Notes under the pieces: generated by a model | The model's input: the letters and a program-made list of their open reading frames with translations, nothing else | What the model was told of the DNA's origin: nothing | The model's database searches: none | Assembly (NCBI GenBank): GCA_002897115.2 | Contig: BCIH01000010.1 | Span: forward strand, 232,626 to 296,625 | Direction of reading: 5' to 3' | DNA length: 64,000 nt | Source: Prototheca cutis | Taxonomy: Eukaryota > Chlorophyta > Trebouxiophyceae > Chlorellales > Chlorellaceae | Shown here: piece by piece, positions 35,001-46,200 of the stretch | How the letters are laid out: each line of letters starts with the position of its first letter | How positions within the stretch are numbered: the first letter of the stretch is position 1 | Position numbers and translations under genes: made by a program

Positions 35001-37138
35001 CACTGGGCGCGAGAGTTGGGCGGGGCCGTCGACTTCCACGACTGCCTCCAGTTAACCTTCCGGAACAAACAACTGGAGCAGAGATTCCGCCAGTTCGCCG
35101 CAACATCCAATTATGAGACTGATGAACAAATCCTCATGTGGTCACATGTGAGTCTGTGTCGGGATACGTGGAGCGATCTTTCTCCTGGCTCCTTGTGATG
35201 CCCGTTGCCATGCAAGGAGCCCCACATCGCCTCCGTTCGATGCAGGAGTTCCTGTGTAGCACGCTGTTTCAGCTCTACCTCGAAACGTGATGGCATTCCG
35301 TCGTGACGTTTGTCTTATGTCCGCTGCGTACTTGCACGTTGGGGTCGCGCAGTGTTTTTGTCTGGCCTGGCATGTGTGTGGGTGCTGGTTTGCCTGCGAC
35401 TGGGCGCAGAGTGGGGACAAGAAATTCTAGTGCTTTGGGCAGTGTGCCATTTGATGGATCCCTTCTTGGGAGAATTCCGCCCATGTTGATGGCCTGATTT
35501 GGGCTTTTGCCAAGAGGTACGTGTGCTGGGGAGGCGGGGCTTGCCCGCGCACTCTGGTCGTCCTGTCCATGCCGGAGCCCTGCTCGTCAGCCCTGTCATG
35601 TGACACAGCAAGCAGTAGTCAGGCATGTCCTCGCGTCCCACTACCGCGGTCTGCAGCTCGCTGCCAGAGGCGCAAACGTTGCGTTTGGGCCCACATGCTT
35701 TAGGGTCCCCTCGGTGCGTGCAGAGTCCACAGCAGGTGAGCCGGCTTGGAGCGTGCCGTCGATTCCAATACAGACCCTGCCTGCTGTGAAGCATCATCAT
35801 GCCTGGCAGCATGACCAGACCACCACCATCTTCCGTGCTCATCCGCATGCAGCGGGGCTGTGCTGCCTGGCCCTCAGCCGGACATGCGGGCCTTTCAAGG
35901 TGTGCATGCCGGTGCACATGAATGGATTGCGTTCAAGGTTCTGGATGCGGGGGCTCCCTTTGGCCAGTGTTGTCCGGAGGTCGCAGCCGTAGGGTTGAGA
36001 CGATGAGTGTGGCAGCCTAGCAGGTGACAATGACTGGCCCACCCAACCCCCTCCCGCTTAGCTGGCCTGCATCGGTGTCCCACTGGGGATCCTGGCAAAC
36101 TGCATGGTGGCATGGCAACTGGAGTGGAGGCAGTGGTTTGGATTTCTCTACTCAGTGTGGCTGTGTGTGCTGGCGACGGGTTGGGTTCCAGTTGCTGGTG
36201 CTCTAGCGCTGGCTGGGGGATTGCTGGGTTGCTGCGGGTTTGGAACGTGTTTTTACGGGTGTTCATCGGCCCATGCAGGTTTCCCTGAGACCAAGTGTGG
36301 ATGGGTGTTCGGTTTTGTGTTGGTCATAGCACGTAGGGGGATTGCTGGTTCTATTTGGGGGAATTCCGAGCATGGGCCAACAGCACCTTACCAGGGGCCC
36401 ACTCACTCTTCTCCTGCCTGACAATCCTGTGTTTATTCTGGAACCCTAACCGCCATCGCAGGCTGGGGGCCTGTCATGGGAGGACAGGCCTCAGCGTGCT
36501 GGCCTGCTGGCATCAGGCCAGTTGATGCGACACATCGCCATGTGGCCGCTCGCCGCTGGGGCGGCGGTACCCTTTCTCAACATCATGCTGGCATCGTTGG
36601 AATGCGCACAGGTCCCACACGCATGGGCACTGGCGGTCCGGCGGCCTGCATCTGTGCGGCGTCATTCTATGCCTGGAGGCAGAGCGTCAGGTAGAGAGGG
36701 TTACCAGGCCGTTGGCCCACAGGAGCACGACGGCTGGACGGTGGCCTCCTCCCAGTGCACCGATGGGCTCTGGATAAAAACTGCTGGACCGGCTGCCTTT
36801 GGATCAAAGACGTTATGTCGATTTCTGGCTCTGCCCCGATGACTGCCCTGCTCATAGACATTATTCTTGCTTTCTTCAACGTTGTTTCTGAGCAGCTTTG
36901 GGAGGAGCCCTGCTCATCCACACTGCGGGAACTGTGTCCCTAAACCCCCAGCCCCCAGCCTGACCCGAGGATGCATTGTCCTCTCTGCAGTACTGTCTGT
37001 CCCATTTTTGCAATGATCTCGGCCCAGACTGCAAAGGCAGCACAGAATCTCGGAATCACGGGAGGGTCGACCCCCTTTGCATCCAGCGGCCGCACCGCCA
37101 TGGCTGCATCGGAAGCACCACTGCATCTGTCCTCGTGA
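35001..37138 (+). CDS. Putative multi-exon membrane protein, partial model
   Basis: Separate fragments have exon character. 35001-35147 encodes HWARELGGAVDFHDC...FRNKQLEQRFRQFAA...DEQILMWSH with CAG before and GTGAGT after. 36062-36154 (LACIGVPLGILANCMVAWQL..., hydrophobic) has a CTTAG acceptor. 36462-36690 joins it in phase 0 and contains HIAMWPLAAGAAVPFLNIML, also hydrophobic. A last stretch ending at TGA 37138 reads SAQTAKAAQNLGITGG...SSGRTAMAASEAPLHLSS. Together they suggest a polytopic membrane protein. The exons between 35148 and 36061 and near 36700-36960 are not resolved, and the start is unknown. No family recognised. Confidence 0.35.
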
Positions 37139-37690
37139 ATGGTGATCCTGCGGTGCTGTTGGCATGTTGCACGCCAAATGCAGCAATTTATGCTGCTCCA
37201 ATTTTGTAGGATTTCGATCCTTTCACATCCAGCCCAGACTGAGGGTGAATGCCTCTGATGTTTTGTCTTGGAGCGACCAGCCAGGCGTCCCATCCTGGCA
37301 TCCAATGGCACTGACAACCCTCTGTACACTACAGGCGGTTGCCGCTCCAGCATGTTCGTGAATACCTGCATCGACAGTGTGCCCAAGATGGCCTCTGCTG
37401 GTTAGCAAGGATGTGAGGGCATCCCTGCAGGGCTCTCACGGCGGGGTTCCTACCAGTCGGCAGAATTTCGCTGTTACAACACACATCCAGGGTGGCTTGC
37501 TAGGCATGATTAATCATTACATGAAAGCATGCAGGGTTCCATCCATCAACTATTTGATATACAAAAAAATTGTCGCCGCAGCCCTCGATGGTGAAGTGCA
37601 GGGGTGGGCTTTGAACCGGCTCATGCCCGTGGCGGCTGGCACATGTGAAGATCCCGAACATCGTTTCCAGAGTCAAACAGCAGTCGACCT
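37139..37690. other. Convergent intergenic region
   Basis: Between the putative membrane gene and phytocyanin 3; AT-rich at 37500-37580. No gene seen. Confidence 0.4.
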
Positions 37691-38559
37691 TCATGTGACG
37701 TGGACGGTGATGTGCATGCCGGCGGCGCAGTGGCCGTCGACAGGACAGGCGTACCACCAAGTACCGGTTTGGTTGTAGGCTGGCGTGGTGAAAGTCCCTG
37801 TTACCGCCGGCTCGGCCAGGACAGTGAGGTTGTCGCAGTCAGTGGCAGAGGTGGCCTTGGCAACCCCATGGGGCCCGTTCGTCCACGTAAATTTGACCTG
37901 CGTTTTTGGGATAGAATAATGTGTGTCATGATTTGTTGTGCGACAGGCGGATGGGTTCTGTGCTAGCCACCAGCACTACAACCCAGGCCACACTCATGCT
38001 GTATTTCATGCTGTGGTCAACCTTCCAACCACCTGCAGCAAGCGCCCACTCACCGAGTCGCCGACGCTCAGGTTCAGGGGCTCATAATTCATACCCAGCG
38101 TCCATGTAATGTCAGTGGTGGCTGCAGGGGGTGGGATGGAGCTCGAAATGCTGGGTTCGGCAGGGGTGGTTGCGACTCTGGTTTCGACTCCATTCCGGTC
38201 GCCCCTACCATCTGAACGCCCGACGCACCACCACTGGGCGACGCACTACCGCTGGGCGACGCACTACCACTGGGCGACGCTCCACCATCGTAAGATCCAC
38301 CACCACCGTACGATGCACCACCACCGTAAGATTCACCACCCCCGTACGCACCGCCATAGGCCGAGGCCACGCCCAGGACCATGACCAGGGCGATTGCGAG
38401 GGCAAGCTTGGACGCTGATCGAGTCGAAATGGGGAGCAAGGAGAAGGGTCGGGTGCACCAGCATGAACAAGTGTGGGCAGGAGCCTGGCATGCGCCCCAT
38501 CATCACCGCCGACGACCCCATCCCGCATTTCCTGGCATTAACCGGAGCCACGCACCCAT
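37691..38559 (-). CDS. Secreted phytocyanin-like cupredoxin 3, methionine-ligand form
   Basis: Third family member: exons 38559-38556 (ATGG), 38414 to about 38232, 38121-38054 and 37897-37691; about 153 residues. The signal peptide starts MASKLALAIALVMVLG. Exon 2 is extended by a Gly/Tyr/Ser-rich repeat (YGGG, then ASPSGS units), so its donor is the one uncertain boundary (AGTG|GTGGTG chosen by phase). The third exon is again 68 bases. Ligands His95, Cys136, His141 and Met146 (PHGV, WWYACPVDGHCAAGM), disulfide Cys106-Cys142. Met in place of Gln as axial ligand normally raises the redox potential. It is separated from the other two copies by the putative membrane gene. Confidence 0.82.
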
Positions 38560-40279
38560 TGTGGCCGGCTTGGATGAACGAGTTGAACAGACGATGACCA
38601 GAAATGAATTTATTTATGGGACAAGACAGGGACGATTGCTTGGATTCTATGCCATCGGCTCAGGGGTATCTCGGTAATCTGCGCGTGATTGCCTGCCGCG
38701 TTCGGGTCGAGATCTTGGATGGTCCACAGATTCGACTTCATGTTGCTGCCACTCTCGTGGATTTTCTGAGTGGTATCCAGTCACATGAACACTGTATTCG
38801 GATCCTGTGACATGCAGATACAGCTGTGACGGCGACCGGCGCCTGTTCCAGTGGAGAACCGGCCGCCTTTTCCAGCAGAGTTTCGGTGCCGGAACTGGTG
38901 CAGCTGTTCCGAAATCCGTCGAATTCACGATCCCGCGCACCGCAGAATTAGACCCCTTGGCCCAATATAACTCATGCCATTATCCATGCATAGAGGTCTT
39001 CATGTAGATCATTTTGGTTCATCGGGAGCGGATCCTGCCGTCGCGCTGCGCGCAGCACGAATTTCGACGTGGAAACGTGTCGGGGCGGTTTGGCTTCTGC
39101 GCGGCGTCTGCGCAGGAATCAGGCGAAGCCACCCTTTGATGTGGTAATTCATGCTCCATGTCTGCGCCAAAAATTGAAACTCGAAGTCAATTCTATTATC
39201 GCCGGCAGCGCACTGTCGGCATCCAATCGAACTGGCGCGTAAAGGCCTCGTCAAGATGTGCAGCTGACGAGAGGACCCCTGGTCACTCCCATGAGCTTCG
39301 GAAGCTGCGAAGAAGGCGAGAACGGCTTGGGCCCCACGATATCCCCATATCCGATCTTGGGAGCAGAGTCCAGCGATTTAAAATCGCGATCCAACGAAAT
39401 CGTGACCGAACTATGCTCTCGCTTCGGTGGTTGCAGGGCCCCCCGGCGGAGAATCTCCCCCCCTTTGAGTGGGATCCGGGAATGCCCAGCCAAGTTTGCA
39501 CGCCAAGGTTTGCCTGCTTTCGGAAATAGCTTCACACTGCCTAATTAAGACTGTCATTCCTCTAGTTCTGTGTCATATTGTGCGTTGCATTGGCACAGGC
39601 AAAGGAGGGGCAGTTGGCCGGACTGCTCACACCCACCAAAGCACGTCACAGACGGACACTGGTCTGCATGACCAAGCTAAAGAGTTCCATTCTGATTTCC
39701 ATTTGCAGCAGAGCAGAGGGCCTCGTCAATGATAGACGGCTGCAGTGCGTTATGCTGACAAGGTGCCAGCATTAGCGCTCCACCCAGGGTCAGCCGGAGT
39801 CACGGCTGGAGTCCAGACACGGAGCACAGGATGCAGAGGGTTGGTTTTCCCGTCTCATTCACACATCGACCATGGTCCGGCCCAGCAGCTCATGGAGTGC
39901 ACTTACGCAAAAACCCATTAGAACAAGACGACTGCAAGCAAGGGCTGCAAAAGAAACATCAAGATCAGAGTCAATCAGCGTGTAACACTTCCTATGCCTC
40001 ATACGCACAGATAAAAAGCATTGCATAATTCAAGGAGAACGGAAGTGGGCCTATTGGACTTTGGGATTGGGGCAGGCGTTGCGAGCTCAATTTTCCCCCA
40101 AAGGGACAAAAGGGACGTCGGCAGCATGTCACCGATACATCCCCACGACAAGCTCGTCTCGCCTGGACCCCCGCAGCCAGAGTTTTATTTTTGTCACAGC
40201 CTATGTGTGGTTGTCCGAATAGATCATGCAGGGCCCAGTGGCCTTGACGTGGGAATCGGCGGGCTCGGCGACGTGAGCC
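38560..40279. other. Long intergenic region, TAF1 and phytocyanin 3 promoters
   Basis: 1.7 kb between divergent genes. Around 39150-39550 the sequence is open on both strands at once (frames of about 95 codons), with lower GC, but neither translation resembles a known family. No terminal repeats or transposase seen. Confidence 0.4.
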
Positions 40280-43200
40280 ATGGAGGAAGGCAACGAGGAG
40301 CCCCTGCTGGGCTTCCTCTTCGGCAACGTCAACGAGGACAATCGGGTCGAAGCTGATTACCTTGATGATGTGAGTTTTGGGGGGGACTGGGCGCATGTGT
40401 CGGCATCAGCAGGGTTGCCCAGTGGATCCCCGAGACCACACGTGCTGATGGACTTGCTTCTGAGCACATTGCACCGTCCCCCTGCAGGACGCGAGGGACC
40501 AACTGGCTGGGCTCGCTCGCATCCAGGGAGATCTCGGCCTCAAGGTATGAGTTGCGTTGAGAGCGCCCCGTGTGTGGTGGTGGTGCTGCTGTGTGCGTGT
40601 GTGGGGGGAGGTCGGGCCGGTGACGCCGCGCTGTCTGCATTCCTGCTGGTTGAACCGCAATTGGCACTGCAGGCAGAATGGAGGGTATGCGTACGTGTCC
40701 CATGCGTCATTGTGCCATGCGCTCTGCAACACAGTCTTCATAACCCCCTGCTACAGGCTTCCCTGGAGGCTGTTGGCACGGGGGTTGAAGAAACACCTGC
40801 CCAGCCGCCCGAGGAGGAGCCTGCCGCCGGGCCCGACGACTCGGCCGTCGACTATGGTGATGAAAAGGAGTTGATTGTTGAGACCGGCGAGGAGCAGGGC
40901 CATGCGCAGGAGTTTGGCCGCTCCCAAGCCGCGGCCCCAAAGCCAGTTGCCCAGGTGGAGGAGGATGACTATGACGACGGTCACGGGGAAGAAGAGGACT
41001 ATGATGCCATGGACGACGGTCCGGCTGCCGGTAGTAAAGCAGCTGCTAGGCCTGTTGTCGACGGCTCCCTGGCATCTGACGTGGGAAAGCAAGTGGGAGC
41101 AGCTGATGCAGGCAAACAAGTGGCAGTGACAGCTGCCATTGCAGACAGGCCACCCGCGCCGGCACTGCCGGAACCCGGTGGCCTGCTGGGGCGGCTTCCC
41201 CTGTTGGCCAGGGACAAGTCTGGTGCGCCCCTGCTGCGCTTCTCAGACCTGTTTGGCCCCAGCCTGTCCCACGCCTCAGCCCCTCTGTTTGCCATGGACC
41301 GGGCGGCGCCCCGGCTCGAGCCGGGATTGGCTGGGCGGGGCGGCATTGGCGGGGCGGCCGCCGTGCAAGTTCCGGCTCGCGACGAGGAAGCTGTGCTCAC
41401 CAAGCCTGCAGGCCAAGGCAACGAGGACGGCAGCGAAGATGACGATGAGCCGCAGGTGCTGTGGCAGGTACCTCAACAAACGGACGAACTGGCGGCCCCT
41501 TTGGGCCGTGCCGGCGGTGCCATGCCCGGACCGGCACCGCCAAGGCCTGACAGACATGGTACAGCCGGAATGCCCGATTCAGCAGCGGTCGCAAGGAAGC
41601 CCGATGCTGGAACGAGCGACAGCGGGACTGCCCCCGTGCAGTCGGCATCCAGCAGTGGCGTTTCGTCACACGAGGGCCTGGACATCGCGGGGTTGCCTGC
41701 CTGCGTGTTTGACCCCGTCCGCCAGTTTGACTGGGAAGCACACGTTGTGTTTGGGGCGGAGGCCTCAGACGATGAGGGGGAGGAGGAAGAAGCCGGTGCT
41801 GAGAACAGTCTCGGCGAAACGGCTTCTGTCCCTGGGACACTGATGGTCACCACCACCATGACAACCGCTGGCGAGGACATGCCCAAAGCGCCGGCCTTTG
41901 ACCCACGGCGGCTGCCCAGCTGGGCGGTGGAACTCGCCGACCTGGCAGCGTCGAGTGACTCCGAGGTGGAGGAGGTGCGGGTTCTGTGCCCCGCGCCGCT
42001 GCTGAGACTAGAGGAGGCATGGGAGCCGCGGCCAGGGGAGGGCGTCCCCAATCGCCTGCCGCTGCCCCCCTGGGAAGACCAGGTTGACTTGTCTGGGGGA
42101 GTTGGCCGGCGAGGTGAAGGGGATGATGATGACGATGGTCCCGAGGACAAGGACGACGACACCACTGCTGGTTCCCGCGGCGGCACCACCGATAACATCA
42201 GGCGCCCACTCTGGTTCGATTTGAACGACCCCAGGCAGACGTTTGCACAGACGGCACACGTGGGCGCTCGGCGCGCGGCGGCGCTGGGCCTGGCGGCCGC
42301 GGCGGCGCGGGTGCTGCCGTACGTCCCCCCTCCCCGCGCGGCTGCCGCCGCACAACCGGTGGATCCAGCCGACCCTGCAGCGGTGGAACTGGCAAAACTC
42401 AACCTGTCGTTAGACGCACAGTACCAGGCGGTGACGCGCAAACGCGCTGGCGGGACCGTTGACCGCCCGGGGGCGCATGCCAAACCGGCAACAGAGCTTC
42501 TGACCATCCCTGTAACCCTCAGTGCCGCCGACCGCGACGGCTTCCACCGGCCCCACGCCGCATGGTGGCCCGTCCAGCTCCGCAAGGCCCGGCTCCAGCT
42601 CAAGGGCGTCGGCGGTGCTGGTACGACGGCGCAGGACTCCGCGCTGCCAGCCGTCGCCGGGGTCACGCTGGCGTCGCTGCCGGGACTCAGCAAGGCATAC
42701 CTCAACGTCGAGATTGCCTCAACCACGCTTGCCCAGCTCTGGGAAGACGTACGTGGTTGTAGTGGGGTTTTTTGTGGGGATTTTTTGGTTTGGAGAAGAA
42801 GAGGAGTGCTCGTTACTGTTATATAGCTCGCAGGTCACATACGTACAAGATCAAGCCATGACCGGGTTCGTGCCAAACATACCCACTCGCAATAACAGCA
42901 TCCACGGCAACGACGATGATGCAGATGATGAGCAATGGGTTTGAAGATGCAAGGGACAAGGGATTGACGCCGCTGATGCTGCTGCCGGGTCGGCCACCAC
43001 AGTCTCTGACCATGGATGTGCCGCTGCAGGAGGCCGGGGTCAAACCCGGCGAGAGCAAGGTGATGTTTTGTCGTTCACTGGGTGTGTGTTTGGTAGGGTT
43101 TAAACATGCGGTCGTCGGGACGCTGACTTCAGGCAGCCAGACACAGCCGTCTCTTGAAGCTCCGGGCCCCCCAAACACCCAATACCCATGCAGGTCAGTT

Positions 43201-46200
43201 TGACGGTGGCTTTCCAGCAGCTTGTCCTGCAGCCTGATGAGTTGGCGCTGGCCGTTCCCAACGAATCCAATCCGGCGCTGCTCAGGTATGGGTGGGGGAT
43301 TTGAGCGTGAGGAGGAGTAGGAATGGGGGTTTCGGTGCTGGCCATCGCAAGGACCTTTGCACGTCCTAACTCAATCCACACAATAAATGGCCCCTCGCCC
43401 ATTCAACGCTGCCACTTCCACGCAGGCCACCCATGGCGTTTACAAAGAAGAAGAATCTCGCGGCTGATGACGGCCACATCATCCTGTTTGAGTACATGGA
43501 GCAGCACCCGCTGCTGATCAACCGGCCAGGGATGGGTGCCCGGCTGCAGCTCTACTACCGCAAGAAATCTGCAACTGACATCGGGCACCTCCGCTTCACA
43601 GGTACAGCATGTGTGTGTCTGTTGGCACCTTGGCGGGCGGGTGGGTGGGGGTTGTTGGGGGTCGCCTGGTGGGGCGTCAATATGCATGCATGCGTGCGTG
43701 CGTGCGTACCTGCTGGCCCTTGCTCACTCACCCTTGTGCCAATTCACACCTCATGGCGACAACCCCCCCTCAACAACAACAAAAAAATGATTGTAGACAG
43801 CGATGATCCGCGGTGGAAGGTGGGCCATGTGACGGCGCTCGGGGACGATGACGAGTCGCCCCTCCTCGGCGATCTCGGGCAGGGCCAGGGTCAGCTGACC
43901 GTCGAAGCAGGACTCTTCCGGGCACCGGCGCAACCCTACGATGTTCAGCCCTCTGACTTCTTGCTTGTTCGAAGTCCGGTAAGGGAGTGTGTGCGTGGAG
44001 GAGGGGGGAATGTGGGGGATTCAACCGAATGCGCTGCTGCCATTTGCAAGGCACTCTCCAGGTGGTAGAACCCCAAGGGACCGAGCGTAAGACCAAGCTC
44101 CTTGCATCTTCACCCGACCACCCCTCCACCCATTCACACACGACAGTCGGGCGTGATGCGGCTGCGTAGTCTGACGGGCACGGTGGCGCTGGGCCAGCAG
44201 CTGCCCCAGCACCGCATCCCCGCGCCCCGGTCGCGCGAAGTCAAGTGCGCTTTCTTAACCATGATGAGGGAGATTTTGGTACGGGCATGTGCAATTTGCC
44301 TCTAGTGTGGAGGGAATTTCATGCCACAAAAAATCCACAAAAAATAACATGGCAAACCCCCCAGGTCGCTGGAGGAGCGGCGGCTGGAGGTGTACATGTA
44401 CAAGCGGTTGAGACGGCAGCAACTGGTGAATGAGCGGCGCGGCAGCGCGATCCCCGCGGTGATATCCGTCAAGCAGCTGCATGAGGCCTTCCCCGGTCGG
44501 CCTGAGTCGGCGATCAAGCTGCTGTTGCGGGACCAGGCACCCCTGGCTCTTGTGCGCGGCGGCGCGATACCAGCGGGTGTGACGCACCCGCACCACGACG
44601 ACGAGTACTTTGAGGTTCGTGCCGGCGCCCGGCTGCCCAGCGTGCCGGAGCTCCGGCAGCGCCTGTCCCCGGAAGACGCCGTGACGCTCGAGGCCTGTCT
44701 TGTTGGAGATCATCGGCTGAAAGCCGCTGGGTTGTTGAACACCGAGGCCTTTGGCCTGGCTACGGTGAGCAAGCTCCGACTCGCGGCGGCCATGCTCCCC
44801 CGTGATCCAGCCACGCGCCGCGCTGCGAGATTTGTCCTGACGGCGATGCAGTCTGTGCCGTGGCAGCTGAGCGACGCTGCGGTCGCAGGGCTGCGCGAGG
44901 CAAGAGGGGCTTTAGCCCTCACAGGAGCGGCCGACCCCACGGGCCGGGGCCTGGGCTACGCGTTCGTCCGCGAAGTGCGCCAGCGCGGCGGCGGGGCTGC
45001 TGGTAATGGTGGTGGTATCGTCATGGGAGAGGACCAAGGTCCGGGTGTCGGACGCGGGAGTGCTGCTGTGCGCCGGGGTCCCGGCCGGGTTCAAGGCACT
45101 GATGCGGATTTGAGACGCATGACCACGGACGCGGCCAAGGCCCGGCTGCTGGCCTACGGACTCACGGAAGCGGAAGTCGAACCGCTGGGTCGGTGGGTGC
45201 GCATCGACTTGGTGCGTCAGTTTGCCAATGCGGCCGCCGCCGACGGCCTCGATGCCGGGGCGCAGTTTGTGCGTGCGCAGAAGACGACCCTTCTCGAGCA
45301 GCAGGCTCGCCAGCGCGAGCGTGCGCAGGCCGTATTGGACCGGCAGCTCGCGTTTCTTCGCTGTGAGGCCGGGGACGAACCGGGCAGGCCTCGAGCGGAC
45401 CTTGAGACCGAGCTGGCGGAAGAGCTCGCTGGGCTGCACGACGTCGGCGGGACACTCACGAGCGGTGGCTCTGGTTCTGGCGGTGATGCCGGCGGCAGCG
45501 CCGGAGGCGTGGCGTGGACCCAAGGCACTCCCTCGGGCCGTGCTCGTCAGAGTGGAGGCGACGCGGAGCCGTCGGCCGAGGAGGAACTGCGTGAGCTGGA
45601 GAGCATGCGACGTGAGGGCCTGCTGGGCGGCGCCGCAGGATCACCGCAGGCGGGGGCTGCCGGGCAAGCCGCCGCACAGGCGGGCCAATCACAACCCCAA
45701 GCCGCACAGCAACAGCAGCAGGGTACAGGGACGTTGGTCCCCGGGCGGACACGGCGCATTCGACGCGAGGTGCTGGTGCGCCGACCTGACGGCGGCTGGG
45801 AGTTGAGTCACGAGCTCATCTACCAGGGTCGCGACACGCCCGCGGCGCTCGCATCCCTGTACCAAAAGGACGGCGCGGCACTGACGGGGCCCTGGGGGTT
45901 CGGCCAGCGTACCGTTTCTGGCAGGCCAAAGGGCCTGCGGCTCAGCTACCACGCCGCCCGGGGGCGGGGACTGGGCGGGCGTGGGAGAGGGAGGGGGAGA
46001 GGGCGGAGCCGGGCCGACATCAGCCCCCCACCCGCCCCCCGCCGCGCACCTCGGGGCTCCGCAGCAAATGGACGGGCCAAGGGTGCGAACGCTGCTGTTG
46101 CCGGCGGCGCTTCTGCTGCCGCAGCAGTGGAGGAGGGAACCGCCGGGGAAGACGGCACACTGCCAGCATCCATCAACAATGGTGGCCCTGCGGCATCGGC

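Noticed and set aside
39158..39548. Overlapping open frames on both strands, possible transposon relic
   Set aside because: No repeats, transposase or reverse-transcriptase motif seen; recorded only as intergenic.
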